Below, piece after piece: positions 17,417-26,458 of a DNA stretch of 41,888 bases. The position numbers were made by a program, and so were the translations under genes. This stretch comes from Thiomicrorhabdus sp. (GTDB lineage Bacteria > Pseudomonadota > Gammaproteobacteria > Thiomicrospirales > Thiomicrospiraceae), in the NCBI GenBank assembly GCA_015487015.1, contig WFQP01000114.1, positions 1-41,888 of the forward strand, written 5' to 3'. Position 1 is the stretch's first letter, and every line of letters starts with the position of its first letter. The notes under the pieces are model-generated. The model searched no databases. It was not told the origin of the DNA and saw only the letters and a program-made list of their open reading frames with translations.

Positions 17417-18367
17417 ATGAACACCTTTTGTTTTGGCATTGATTTAGGGGGAACTAAAATTGAGTTGATTGCCTTATCCATGAATGATAACAAGCAAGGT
17501 TCTCGAAATAAGGCGCTGTATCAGAAGCGTATTGATACCCCTAAAGGTGATTATCAAAAAACGGTTAACGCCATAACGAAATTAGTGATGGAAGCCGAGG
17601 CACAATTAGGCGGTGTTGGAACGGTAGGTGTAGGCATTCCCGGTGCCATCTCATCTAAAACCGGGCGCATTAAAAATGCAAATTCAACCTGTTTGATTGG
17701 GCAAGATTTGCAAGGTGATTTGCAGCGCACTCTTCATCGTCCCATTTTTTTAGCCAATGATGCGAACTGTTTTGCGTTGTCAGAGGCCGTTGATGGTTCG
17801 GCAAAAGGTGCTGAGGTGGTTTTTGGCGTCATTATTGGAACAGGTTGTGGTGGTGGAGTGGTGGTTCGTGGAACTATTTTAAAGGGTGTGAATGCCATTG
17901 GTGGTGAGTGGGGGCATAACCCGCTTCCCTGGGCGACTGAACAAGATACGTTATTACCTTGCTATTGTGGGTTATCGGGCTGTAATGAAACCTTTTTATC
18001 GGGCAGTGGATTGGAAGCGCATTATGTAGATCGAACGGGTGAATATAAAAAAGCAGACGAAATTTTTTCTTTAAGTGATGCAGGAGATGAGATAGCGAGC
18101 CAGTTGGCTCAAGCGTATATTACTTGGTTAGCAAAAGGGCTGGCCAGTGTGATTAATTTAGTGGATCCAGATGTGATTGTGTTGGGTGGTGGAATGTCGA
18201 ATGTGGATCACCTGTACAGCGAAGTGCCTAAAATTTGGCAGCAGTGGGTTTTTAGTGATGAGGTGAATACCTTGCTTTTGCCACCTAAGTTTGGTGACTC
18301 AAGTGGAGTACGTGGTGCCGCTTGGTTGCCTCAATCTATGGCAGAGGAGTGGGGATGCAAAAAGTAA
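17417..18367 (+). CDS. mak: ROK family fructokinase (Mak-like)
   Basis: A 316-residue sugar kinase. The phosphate-binding DLGGTK is at 9-14, the catalytic Asp115 in LANDANCF, the GTGCGGG loop at about 141-147, and the ROK zinc site is formed by His167 (GEWGHNPLPW) and CYCGLSGC (182-189). Segments such as KNANST, GEWGHNPLPW, VDPDVIVLGGGMSN and GDSSGVRGAAWL closely match E. coli Mak, which phosphorylates fructose and mannose in the cytoplasm. ATG 17417 directly follows the upstream stop. The last 13 bases overlap the thioredoxin gene, implying translational coupling. Substrate preference is inferred from similarity. Confidence 0.88.
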   Translation: MNTFCFGIDLGGTKIELIALSMNDNKQGSRNKALYQKRIDTPKGDYQKTVNAITKLVMEAEAQLGGVGTVGVGIPGAISSKTGRIKNANSTCLIGQDLQGDLQRTLHRPIFLANDANCFALSEAVDGSAKGAEVVFGVIIGTGCGGGVVVRGTILKGVNAIGGEWGHNPLPWATEQDTLLPCYCGLSGCNETFLSGSGLEAHYVDRTGEYKKADEIFSLSDAGDEIASQLAQAYITWLAKGLASVINLVDPDVIVLGGGMSNVDHLYSEVPKIWQQWVFSDEVNTLLLPPKFGDSSGVRGAAWLPQSMAEEWGCKK

Positions 18368-18684
18368 CTTCCTTGGCTCAGTTAACGGATTTAAAAGCGC
18401 ACGAGCCGGGCTTGATGGTGTTATTTGGTGGAGAGAGTTGTGGCGTGTGTCAGGTTATTTTGCCAAAGCTAGAGGTCTTAATGGACGAACATTACCCTAA
18501 GATTAAAAGGGTGTATGTGGATTGTCATGCAACCGCAGAGGTCTGTGCGCAAGTAGGAGTGTTGAGCTTGCCGACTTTGCAAGTATTTTTAGAGGGACAG
18601 TGTATTCTGGAGGCGGTTCGTACTTTTAGTTTACAAAAGGTGGTGGAGGATATAAAGCGGCCTTACGAGCTAGTTTTTGAGTAG
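18355..18684 (+). CDS. Thioredoxin family protein (CGVC)
   Basis: A 109-residue thioredoxin-fold protein with the redox motif CGVC (29-32, context GGESCGVCQ) and the cis-Pro segment LSLPTLQVF. It lacks a signal peptide, so it is cytoplasmic. GAGGAGTGGGG lies immediately before ATG 18355, inside the 3' end of mak. CGVC differs from the classical CGPC, and the W before the first Cys is replaced by S, so its redox potential and partner may differ. It ends 9 bases from the converging SDR gene, with no clear terminator between. Confidence 0.82.
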   Translation: MQKVTSLAQLTDLKAHEPGLMVLFGGESCGVCQVILPKLEVLMDEHYPKIKRVYVDCHATAEVCAQVGVLSLPTLQVFLEGQCILEAVRTFSLQKVVEDIKRPYELVFE

Positions 18685-18693
18685 CAAAGTCCG

Positions 18694-19554
18694 TTAGCGT
18701 TTGCCGTCTCCGCCCGCTTTGGTTAATAGAATATCGAGCCAGCGATTGGGCAGTAAGCGTTTTAAGATAGCAAATATAATGGTGGGCACGGTGACACGAT
18801 AGCGGATTTTCGCACGAGGTTTTTGCAGCGCATGAATGACGCACTGAGTCACGGCTTCGGGTGGTAAAGTAAAAGGGGCGCTTGGCCCTTTCGTTTCTAA
18901 GCGGCTGACCATCGCTTGATAGTTTCGTTGGTGCGCACTCTCTTCCATATTGATCCACTGTTTAAACTGAATAAATGCATTTTTACGAAAGTCTGAAATA
19001 ATGGGACCGGGTTCGATTAAACTGACCTGAATATTATCTTGTTTTACTTCTAATCTAAGCGTATCAGCAAAGCCTTCGATGGCAAATTTACTGGCATTGT
19101 AAGCGCCTCGGTAGGGCATGGCTGCAAACCCAAGAATTGAGCTGTTGTAGAGTATTTTCCCCCCCCCTTGTTGTCGCATGATGGGAACAATGAGATTGGT
19201 TAGCTCTTGTGTGCCAAACACATTGGTTTGAAACTGGTACTCCATGGCCTCTCGGCTGAGGTCTTCGACTGCTCCGGGTAATCCAAATGCAGCGTTGTTA
19301 AAGAGAGCATCAATGCGTCCATTACTCAACTCAAGAATTTGTTTTAAGGCATGATTTATGGATTGGCTGCAAGCTAGATCTAGCTGAACACAGGTCAGGC
19401 CTTGCTCATTTAAGCGTTGAACATCGTGCTCTTTACGGCAAGTGGCAATTACTTGATAACCCATTTGTTGCAGTTGTTGGGCACATTGATAGCCAATACC
19501 CGTTGAACAACCGGTAATTAAGAGAGTGCTAGGGGGAAGGCATTTATGGGTCAT
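18694..19554 (-). CDS. Short-chain dehydrogenase/reductase
   Basis: A 286-residue classical SDR. The cofactor motif TGCSTGIG is at 14-21, NNAA at 86-89, and the catalytic residues are Ser139 (YNSSI), Tyr152 and Lys156 (YNASK). Arg40 after the second strand favours NADP(H). The C-terminal part (about 245-280) is hydrophobic and basic, possibly membrane-associated. The substrate is unknown. It starts 5 bases after the stop of the thioredoxin-like gene and probably belongs to the fumC transcript. A GGG-codon run (QGGGK) gives a C9 tract on the plus strand at 19159-19167. Confidence 0.87.
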   Translation of the reverse strand: MTHKCLPPSTLLITGCSTGIGYQCAQQLQQMGYQVIATCRKEHDVQRLNEQGLTCVQLDLACSQSINHALKQILELSNGRIDALFNNAAFGLPGAVEDLSREAMEYQFQTNVFGTQELTNLIVPIMRQQGGGKILYNSSILGFAAMPYRGAYNASKFAIEGFADTLRLEVKQDNIQVSLIEPGPIISDFRKNAFIQFKQWINMEESAHQRNYQAMVSRLETKGPSAPFTLPPEAVTQCVIHALQKPRAKIRYRVTVPTIIFAILKRLLPNRWLDILLTKAGGDGKR

Positions 19555-19559
19555 AAAAA

Positions 19560-19919
19560 TTAAGTATCACTTTGTGCTTGAATGAGGTCTTGGTGTACTT
19601 GGTTCATATTGAGTTGCTGTAGATCGTTAAGCACCTCTGTTAATGCCTCCTCTGAGATAAATCCTGAGTGCGAAAAAACAATAATGCCTTCTCGTATAAA
19701 CATTACACTGGGAACGGAGCGAACTTGAAGTAGGGTGGCAAGCGCTTCCTCTTCTTCAATATTCACTCGGCAATAGGTGATGTGCGGCATTTTTTTTGAA
19801 AGTGATTCAAAAATAGGTTCAAAGGGTGCGCACCAAGATGCCCAAAAGTCAAAAACAAGCATTTCATTGTCTGCAATGGTCTCTTCAAATTGTGCTTTAT
19901 TTAGATGAATAATGGCCAT
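19560..19919 (-). CDS. Monothiol thioredoxin-like protein (CAPF)
   Basis: A 119-residue thioredoxin-fold protein with FDFWASWCAPFEP, where Phe33 replaces the resolving cysteine expected after Cys30 (WCGPC in thioredoxin). The rest of the fold is intact: VNIEEEEALATLLQVRSVPSV includes the usual VRSVP cis-Pro loop. It cannot act as an ordinary dithiol reductase. A chaperone-like or mixed-disulfide role is possible. It lies 24 bases after fumC and 5 bases before the SDR gene on the same strand. Confidence 0.8.
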   Translation of the reverse strand: MAIIHLNKAQFEETIADNEMLVFDFWASWCAPFEPIFESLSKKMPHITYCRVNIEEEEALATLLQVRSVPSVMFIREGIIVFSHSGFISEEALTEVLNDLQQLNMNQVHQDLIQAQSDT

Positions 19920-19943
19920 ATTTTTTCCTATCTGGGAAGTAGG

Positions 19944-21347
19944 TTAAAGTTGAGGGTTGCCCCCCTCCGTTAAACGCTCGGGATTTAGGTAATTTTTTAA
20001 GGCCTCTTCATCTAAATCGGTCATCTCTAGCGCAACATCTAATACGGGGCGACCTGACTTATAAGCCTCTTTTGCAATGGCTGCCCCTTTTTCATAGCCA
20101 ACCACGGTATTTAACGCAGTCACTAAAATAGGATTAGCGCCCAGTGTTTTTTGTAGATTTTCTTCGTTTACGGTAAAGCCTTTTATGGCTAAGTTAGCCA
20201 GCTGAGTTGAGGCTGTTGACGCAATTTCAATGCTTTGTAATAAGTTTAAAGCCACAACTGGCAGCATTACATTGAGTTGAAAAGAGCCAGATTGTGCCCC
20301 AATTGTAATGGTGGTGTGATTGCCCATGATTTGAGCGGCGACCATACAAACGGCTTCGGGAATGACAGGGTTCACTTTTCCCGGCATGATAGAGCTGCCT
20401 GGCTGTAAGGTGGGCAGTTGAATTTCACCCAGTCCTGCAAGTGGGCCTGAGTTCATCCAACGTAAATCATTGGCGATTTTCATTAAGCTGGCCGCCAGTA
20501 CATTCAGTTGACCGCTGAGTTCCAGTGCGGTGTCTTGTGAGCTAAGCCCAATAAATAAATTATCCATTGGTTCAAATGATAGGTCGGTCATTTTAGACAG
20601 TTGTTTAGAGACCAGAGAACCAAATTTAGGGTCAGCATTGATGCCTGTACCAACGGCTGTAGCACCTTGTGGGAGTTTTTGAAGACGTTTTTGTGTGTCT
20701 TTTAGGCGTTGGATATTATCATTAATTTGCGCACGCCAGCAGGCTAACTCCTGACTGAGTTTGATGGGCATTGCATCCATTAAATGTGTACGCCCTGTTT
20801 TAACTACGTGGTTAAGCTCTTTTTCGCGCGTAGCAATTGTATCGTTTAAGAGGGTTAAAGCAGGAAGTAAATGTTGGCTTAAGGCGATATTGGCAGCGAC
20901 ATGAATGGCGGTTGGAATTACATCATTCGAGCTTTGGCTCATATTGAGGTCATCATTTGGGTGTGTATCAATGCCTGTCAGTTGCTTAGCTAACGTGGCC
21001 AACACTTCATTGGCATTCATATTGGTGCTGGTACCAGAGCCTGTTTGAAACACATCAATTGGAAAATGTTGGCTGTAATCGCCTTGAATAATCGCTTGTG
21101 TGGCTGCTTGAATGGCTTTTGTTTTATCGTCAGATAATAGCCCTAGCTGCTGGTTGCTTTCTGCACAGGCTTGCTTAACATAGCAAAGTGCCTTAATAAA
21201 TGTATTTGGCATTGGGGTGTTGCTGATGGGGAAATTATTAATCGCACGTTGCGTTTGTGCACCGTACAGCGCATTAGAAGGAACCTCTAAGGTGCCCATA
21301 CTGTCTTTTTCAAGCCGAGTTTCGGTTGTATTTATTGGATTTGACAT
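19944..21347 (-). CDS. fumC: Class II fumarate hydratase
   Basis: A 467-residue oxygen-stable fumarase that interconverts fumarate and malate in the TCA cycle. The superfamily signature GSSIMPGKVNP is clear, as are GSGTSTNMNANEV, SSNDVIPTAIH and GRTHLMDAMPI; the His of the last is catalytic in the family. The N-terminus ETRLEKDSMGTLEVP fits class II fumarases. Because class II enzymes lack an Fe-S cluster they are favoured under oxidative or iron-limited conditions. It is the first gene of a reverse-strand set with the CAPF thioredoxin-like and SDR genes. Confidence 0.95.
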   Translation of the reverse strand: MSNPINTTETRLEKDSMGTLEVPSNALYGAQTQRAINNFPISNTPMPNTFIKALCYVKQACAESNQQLGLLSDDKTKAIQAATQAIIQGDYSQHFPIDVFQTGSGTSTNMNANEVLATLAKQLTGIDTHPNDDLNMSQSSNDVIPTAIHVAANIALSQHLLPALTLLNDTIATREKELNHVVKTGRTHLMDAMPIKLSQELACWRAQINDNIQRLKDTQKRLQKLPQGATAVGTGINADPKFGSLVSKQLSKMTDLSFEPMDNLFIGLSSQDTALELSGQLNVLAASLMKIANDLRWMNSGPLAGLGEIQLPTLQPGSSIMPGKVNPVIPEAVCMVAAQIMGNHTTITIGAQSGSFQLNVMLPVVALNLLQSIEIASTASTQLANLAIKGFTVNEENLQKTLGANPILVTALNTVVGYEKGAAIAKEAYKSGRPVLDVALEMTDLDEEALKNYLNPERLTEGGNPQL

Positions 21348-21529
21348 AGTATTTTCGAAGATTCTCTATTATGATTGTAGGTGCAAAGAGAGCTTGTTCA
21401 AGAAAGAAGCTCTTTCACATTCTTAGACTTAATTGAGCGTTATTTTACGCTGGTTTACGTTAAAACCCAATCTCTACTTAACTTTTTTAAGGTAATTTAG
21501 GGGGGGTAAAAGTTAGAGAGAGTTAGCTA

Positions 21530-23626
21530 TTGAATAATAGTGCATTAGCCAACGAGTTGGTGAACAAGTCATTTTGGTGGCGTCATGCTTATGTTGATGG
21601 TCAAACATCACTGGTGTTATCGCCTTCATTTCAGAACTTTTTTTCTTCCCCTGTATCAGAATTAGTGGATATGACGGGGTGCTACACCACGCCTATTATT
21701 AAAATCAAAATTCAAGAAATACTTAATCATCCAGACGCAGATGTTCGATTTATTGCCTCGTATGATACGTGTCATGGCAAGCGTTCTTTTCAGCATCATC
21801 TGCATGTTTATACGGAGTTAAATCAACGTTATGTATTGGCCAGTTGTATGGATGTTACGGAGATGGTTGCGTTAGAGCGGGAGATTGTCGATGCTCAAGG
21901 ACGCCTCTCTCTCACCCAGTTAATAGAGCGCCAGTCACAACTCGAAGCACAAAACCAGTTTATTTCTGAGTCTTATCAGAAGCAGTCTCGTTTTTTAGCC
22001 ATGTTAAGCCATGAGTTACGTTCACCTTTATTGGGTATCAGCAGCTTGGTTCAACGTTTACGAGAAAATCAAACGGATGAAGCGGTACTTTCGGCTTTAA
22101 AAGCCATCCATATTACCGCAGAGCAATCGACCTTCTTAGTGAATGATATTTTGACCTACTCTCAAACAGAGTACGATGAAATTACGCTGCATCCGATGGC
22201 GTTCTCATTAAAAGAAACATTACAAAATGTGAAGCAACTTACACGGTCGATTGCTGCGGATAAAGGGCTAATTGTTTCATTAATTTACTTAGGATCCCGT
22301 GATCAAGTTGTGGGAGACAGTGTTCGTTTGTCACAAATATTGATTAATTTAATCGTCAACAGTATTAAATTTACACAATATGGTGGTGTGACTATTGAGG
22401 TTTCTCAGGGTGAAGGGAGTCGTTTTTCGTTTAAGATAACGGATTCAGGAGAGGGGATTGCAAGTGATCAATTGGAGCGTATTTTTGAACCCTATTCTCA
22501 ATTAGAAAGTATTGGAAGTACTCAAAATATTGGCTCAGGTTTGGGGTTATTGGTGGTTAAGAAGTTAGTGGCTCTCATGGGGGGGGAAATTTTTGTTAAA
22601 TCTACCCTAGGTGTGGGAACGTCTTTCTATTTTGACCTGCTGTTTGATGACTCTATGGAGGGGCATGATTCATTTAAAAGAATTAAAAGTTCCCCACAAT
22701 TAAAAAGCACCACGCTAGAAGCTGCGGCAACAAAAAATAGTGTTGAGCAAGTTAATGAACCGAGTGATCAAAAAACAGAGGGTGGCTCTTCCTATCAAAT
22801 TTTAATTGCAGATGACTCTAAAATTAACTTAATGGTACTGGGCGGGTATTTACAGGAGTTAAACTACACTGTTGTTGAGGCTAAAAACGGTCGAGAAGCG
22901 TGGGAATTATTTCAAAAAAACTCCTTTGATTATGTGTTTTTAGACATTCAAATGCCTTTTCTAGATGGCATTGAGGTCAGTCACAAAATTAAAGACTGTG
23001 TTGAGAGTGGAGGAGAGGCCGTTAAAAATCTTAAAAAAGTATTTGCGGTCACGGCGGGTGGTGATGAGTCGAACTTTACATTAGAAGGGGAGCCTGTGGG
23101 TTCTAATGGCTTTGATCATTGGTTTGTTAAACCTGTATCTAAAGAGCAAATTATAAAGGCCTTACAAGAGGGGGCAAAGAGTCCAAGTACGATTGAGCCT
23201 CCTACCGTCTTATTAGAAGAAGAATCTTTATCTGAAATAGTTCATACAATAGCCTCAGGTGAAGGGACGAAGGAATCGTTGCCTCAGGAGACATGGGAGG
23301 GTGTTGAGGATGTTCCTGAAGCGTTTAAAGGATTAATTGTAGACTTTATACAAGAGTCAAAAGAGGGCGTTTTAGTATTAGAATCACTGGTTGAAGCAGG
23401 TGATTCAGTTGGGGTATCTAAAAAAGCACACTATTTAAAAGGAAATTGCATGTTGTTGCAGCTAGATGGGATGGTTTCCGTTTTAAGAAGAATTGAAAAA
23501 ATAGCTGAAAAAAATGAGCTGTTAGTAGGTAATAAACAGAGTAAATTAAAAATAATGTTAGAAAAACTAAGGTTTGGACTGAAATACCTTGAGAAGTCTA
23601 TAAGGATTCGTCATAATGACGAATAA
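21530..23626 (+). CDS. Soluble hybrid histidine kinase (HisKA-HATPase-REC-Hpt)
   Basis: A 698-residue tripartite sensor kinase without membrane segments. Residues 1-115 resemble a degenerate PAS domain, and 120-152 are a coiled-coil linker. HisKA has the H-box MLSHELRSP (His161). The HATPase shows the N-box QILINLIVNSIKF, DSGEGI and GSGLGL. A REC domain (422-548) has DD at 428-429, phospho-Asp472 in FLDIQMP and Lys534. A C-terminal Hpt domain carries His634 in AHYLKGNC. The TTG 21530 start is supported by AGAGAG about 9 bases upstream; the next ATG is 47 codons inside the PAS-like region. The regulator gene follows 65 bases later and is the likely output. The G2 region is followed by a G8 tract (22579-22586). 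Confidence 0.88.
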   Translation: MNNSALANELVNKSFWWRHAYVDGQTSLVLSPSFQNFFSSPVSELVDMTGCYTTPIIKIKIQEILNHPDADVRFIASYDTCHGKRSFQHHLHVYTELNQRYVLASCMDVTEMVALEREIVDAQGRLSLTQLIERQSQLEAQNQFISESYQKQSRFLAMLSHELRSPLLGISSLVQRLRENQTDEAVLSALKAIHITAEQSTFLVNDILTYSQTEYDEITLHPMAFSLKETLQNVKQLTRSIAADKGLIVSLIYLGSRDQVVGDSVRLSQILINLIVNSIKFTQYGGVTIEVSQGEGSRFSFKITDSGEGIASDQLERIFEPYSQLESIGSTQNIGSGLGLLVVKKLVALMGGEIFVKSTLGVGTSFYFDLLFDDSMEGHDSFKRIKSSPQLKSTTLEAAATKNSVEQVNEPSDQKTEGGSSYQILIADDSKINLMVLGGYLQELNYTVVEAKNGREAWELFQKNSFDYVFLDIQMPFLDGIEVSHKIKDCVESGGEAVKNLKKVFAVTAGGDESNFTLEGEPVGSNGFDHWFVKPVSKEQIIKALQEGAKSPSTIEPPTVLLEEESLSEIVHTIASGEGTKESLPQETWEGVEDVPEAFKGLIVDFIQESKEGVLVLESLVEAGDSVGVSKKAHYLKGNCMLLQLDGMVSVLRRIEKIAEKNELLVGNKQSKLKIMLEKLRFGLKYLEKSIRIRHNDE

Positions 23627-23691
23627 ATTAAATTAAGCTGCCGCCCATTTCGGGTAGTAATGGATTAAAATCTTTAAACTGGGACCTTTAC

Positions 23692-24339
23692 ATGTCTGAA
23701 AAAATTAGTATTTTATTGGCCGAAGATCATGCACTTGTTAGAGCAGGGTTTAAATCAATTATTGATGCCGAAGAGGGATTTGATGTTGTTGGCGAAGCGG
23801 AGGATGGCTTAGAGTGTCTTGAGTTAGTCAGAGCGAAGTCCCCTCAAGTTGTTCTACTTGATTTGTCTATGCCAAAATTAAGTGGATTAAATGCAATAAG
23901 CCACATTAAAAAACGTTATAAAGAGACTAAGGTTATTGTCTTAACGGCCGCGGAAACGACCAATGTTTGGACGGAAGTCTTAGAGCTTGGTGTAGCTGGC
24001 ATTGCCATGAAGTCAATCTCTCCTAAAGAGTTGATTAAGGGTATTTACAGTGTGATGGAAGGTGAGCTTTTTATTCACTCTGAAATCCAGCCTATTTTAG
24101 ATGAAGCGGCAGGCTTAAATAATAAGCGTTTGTCTGTTCGTGAAAAGCAAGTTGTTAAGTTGGTGGCTGAAGGCTATAAAACCAAAGAAATTGCTGAAAT
24201 GTTAGAGATCAGTGATCGTACGGTTTCTAAGCATCGCGAAAACCTAATGACTAAAATGGGTGCAACCTCAACGGCTGAGTTAACCAACTATGCAAATGAA
24301 ACGGGTTTAACAAAAGTTAGACTGGAAGAGATTGAATAA
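23692..24339 (+). CDS. LuxR/NarL-type response regulator
   Basis: A 215-residue two-domain regulator. The receiver domain (1-120) has Glu11/Asp12, phospho-acceptor Asp57 (VVLLDLSMP), Thr85 and Lys107. The LuxR-type helix-turn-helix spans about 147-205 (LSVREKQVVKLVAEGYKTKE, ISDRTVSKHRENLM). It is expected to receive phosphate from the Hpt domain of the upstream kinase and act as a DNA-binding transcription regulator. The start ATG 23692 has no strong ribosome-binding site. Targets are unknown. Confidence 0.92.
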   Translation: MSEKISILLAEDHALVRAGFKSIIDAEEGFDVVGEAEDGLECLELVRAKSPQVVLLDLSMPKLSGLNAISHIKKRYKETKVIVLTAAETTNVWTEVLELGVAGIAMKSISPKELIKGIYSVMEGELFIHSEIQPILDEAAGLNNKRLSVREKQVVKLVAEGYKTKEIAEMLEISDRTVSKHRENLMTKMGATSTAELTNYANETGLTKVRLEEIE

Positions 24340-24370
24340 TGGGTTTATTTTAACGTGTTATTTTTTTGAT

Positions 24371-24396
24371 AAAAAGGGCTGTTGAAGCCCTTTTTT
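24371..24396. terminator. Terminator between response regulator and DUF5610 gene
   Basis: AAAAGGGCT (24372-24380), GTTGA and AGCCCTTTT form a perfect stem flanked by A and T runs, so it can serve both converging genes. Confidence 0.8.
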
Positions 24397-24405
24397 ATTG
24401 CCTAT

Positions 24406-25074
24406 TTATTGTGTTGGTTCATCAGGTCTAGCAGGGGAAAGGGGTTCTGTGTTTGTGGTATCCGAAATACCTAGGTATTGATTACGAAAATTTTGAAAGC
24501 CCTCTTGAACAAGTGTGTAAGTTTTTTCAATATTATCTGCAATACTGCCTTCCAATACGTCTAAATCACCTAATAAACCTTTGGCCTCTTCAAACCCTTT
24601 TGTTACGCCTCCACCAACGACTTCAATAAAGCGATCGACTAGAGCTTCACCTTCCAGTTCTGGATTAGCCGCTTGAAAGGCTGAAAATAAAGCCGTGCTG
24701 CCATCTACAATACGTTTTGCGGTATTTTCAGGTGTCCAATATTCCATGCCTCCTTGTTGTTTTAAGGTCTCTGCACTGATGGGCTCTGAGACACCCACTG
24801 CTAGATTTAGCTCTGCACTTAATACTTCATTTAATTGTTCAATGGCCGCTTGATAAGTCAGTTTTAAAGTATTCTCATTGGTGGATTGACCATCCCCAAA
24901 TAAGTGGGCAATTAAACTGGCTTGTTGTGCGGTCTTAAGCTCTGACGATGTGGAAGCTGTTTTTGGCTCGGTTGGTTCCACGGGTTTTGACTTATCACTT
25001 TGATTAACAGGGCTCAAATTGGCGTTGTTTTGATAAGCTTGAATGGGATTTGCTTTATTAATGTCAATCGCCAT
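24406..25074 (-). CDS. DUF5610 domain protein
   Basis: A 222-residue protein with a disordered, polar N-terminus (about 1-60) and a helical domain containing EYWTPENTAKRIVDGSTALF, GVTKGFEEAKGLLGDL and TYTLVQEGFQNF. This pattern matches what I recall of DUF5610, a family of unknown function. There is no signal peptide or membrane segment. It is a single gene divergent from prfB and converging on the response regulator gene. The assignment is by recalled motif only. Confidence 0.6.
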   Translation of the reverse strand: MAIDINKANPIQAYQNNANLSPVNQSDKSKPVEPTEPKTASTSSELKTAQQASLIAHLFGDGQSTNENTLKLTYQAAIEQLNEVLSAELNLAVGVSEPISAETLKQQGGMEYWTPENTAKRIVDGSTALFSAFQAANPELEGEALVDRFIEVVGGGVTKGFEEAKGLLGDLDVLEGSIADNIEKTYTLVQEGFQNFRNQYLGISDTTNTEPLSPARPDEPTQ

Positions 25075-25226
25075 GATGCGCTCCTTGTTTAGGTCGGTAG
25101 GGTATGCAGATTTATCTATAATTTTTTATCGGCCGTTTGTTTAAAAACGTTAGAAAAAAAGTAAGGGGTATTTTTTATAAGGCTTTGTTTTTTTAACAGT
25201 GCTCCCTTTCGTGTTAAGCACTCTAC

Positions 25227-25235
25227 TGGTATGAT
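25227..25235 (+). promoter_or_regulatory. Extended -10 promoter candidate for prfB
   Basis: TGGTATGAT (25227-25235) matches the extended -10 pattern TGnTAnnnT. No good -35 element is seen. Transcription would begin near 25242, about 30 bases before the prfB ATG. Confidence 0.4.
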
Positions 25236-25270
25236 TCGATTAATTTAATAGTAACTTGGAATAAAAGAAA

Positions 25271-26366
25271 ATGGAACTGAATCTCGTTTATACGCGCATT
25301 GAGGATTATAAAGCTCGCACAGAAGTGATTAGGGGGTATCTTTGACTACGATACCAAAGCTGAACGTTTAGTTGAGGTCTCGCGTGAGTTAGAGGATCCC
25401 AATATTTGGAATGACCAAGCGCTTGCACAAGCATTAGGTAAAGAGCAGTCTCAGTTAGAAATGATTGTTTCAACGATTGATGAGTTGCTTTTAGGTACTG
25501 AGTCGGTCAAAGAAATTTTAGAGATGGCAGAGATGGACGATGACCAAGAGATGGTGGATGAGGTTATCTCTGAACTGGATGTTCTCGGTGAAAAGCTTGA
25601 GAAACTTGAGTTTCAAAGAATGTTTTCAGGAGAGCTGGATCCAAATAATGCGTATGTCGAAATTCAGTCTGGTTCGGGTGGAACAGAGGCGCAAGATTGG
25701 GCCAATATGATGTTGCGGATGTATTTACGTTGGGCAGACAGTCGCGGATTTAAAACAGAAATTGTGGAGATCAGTGCAGGCGATGTGGCGGGCATTAAAG
25801 GTGCGACCATTCATGTGAAGGGCGACTATGCTTTTGGTTGGTTACGAACAGAGACTGGTGTTCATCGTTTGGTGCGTAAATCGCCGTTTGATTCCAGCAA
25901 TCGTCGCCACACCTCGTTTGCTTCGGTGTTTGTTTCACCTGAAATTGATGACAGTTTTGAGGTAGATATTAATCCTGCAGATTTACGAATTGACGTATAC
26001 CGTGCCAGCGGAGCGGGGGGGCAGCATGTTAATAAAACCGAGTCTGCGGTACGTATCACACATTTGCCAACCAATACTGTTACGCAATGTCAAAATGGAC
26101 GCTCTCAGCATCAAAATAAAGCAGAAGCGATGAAGCAGCTTCGAGCAAAATTGTATGAGTTGGAAATGCTCAGCCGTAATGCGGAAAAACAAGAGCAAGA
26201 AGACGCTAAATCAGACATCGGTTGGGGCAGTCAAATTCGTTCTTATGTGTTGGATTCAGGTCGAATTAAGGATTTAAGAACGAATGTGGAAACGGGGAAT
26301 ACGGGGGGTGTTTTGGATGGCGATTTAGATCAATTTATGGAAGCCAGCTTAAAAGCAGGGTTGTAA
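25271..26366 (+). CDS. prfB: Peptide chain release factor 2 with programmed +1 frameshift
   Basis: RF2 recognises UAA and UGA stop codons and triggers peptide release. The zero frame from ATG 25271 encodes 24 residues and stops at TGA 25343-25345. The slippery CTT (25340-25342) and the internal Shine-Dalgarno-like AGGGGG (25331-25336), three bases upstream, are the classic autoregulatory frameshift site. Translation resumes in +1 at GAC 25344 and yields 364 residues in total, the normal length. Visible family motifs are the peptidyl-transferase GGQ ([12 protein letters not shown]) and the codon-recognition SPF ([15 protein letters not shown]). The coding segments are therefore 25271-25342 and 25344-26366. 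lysS follows, as in many gammaproteobacteria. Confidence 0.97.
25331..25346 (+). promoter_or_regulatory. prfB programmed frameshift site
   Basis: The AGGGGG element, a TAT spacer, then CTT-TGA-C reproduces the conserved RF2 recoding signal. Low RF2 slows termination at TGA and favours slipping forward by one base. Confidence 0.97.
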
Positions 26367-26458
26367 CCCTCTATTTAGATTGTGTAATGCTGGTTTTTAA
26401 TGTCTTAAAGCCGTAAAATACGTCCTTTGTTATTGAAACTGTTTAAGAGAATTATCCC

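Noticed and set aside
25271-25345. prfB as a pseudogene because of an in-frame TGA
   Set aside because: The TGA lies in the exact RF2 programmed frameshift context, and the +1 frame is intact to normal length.
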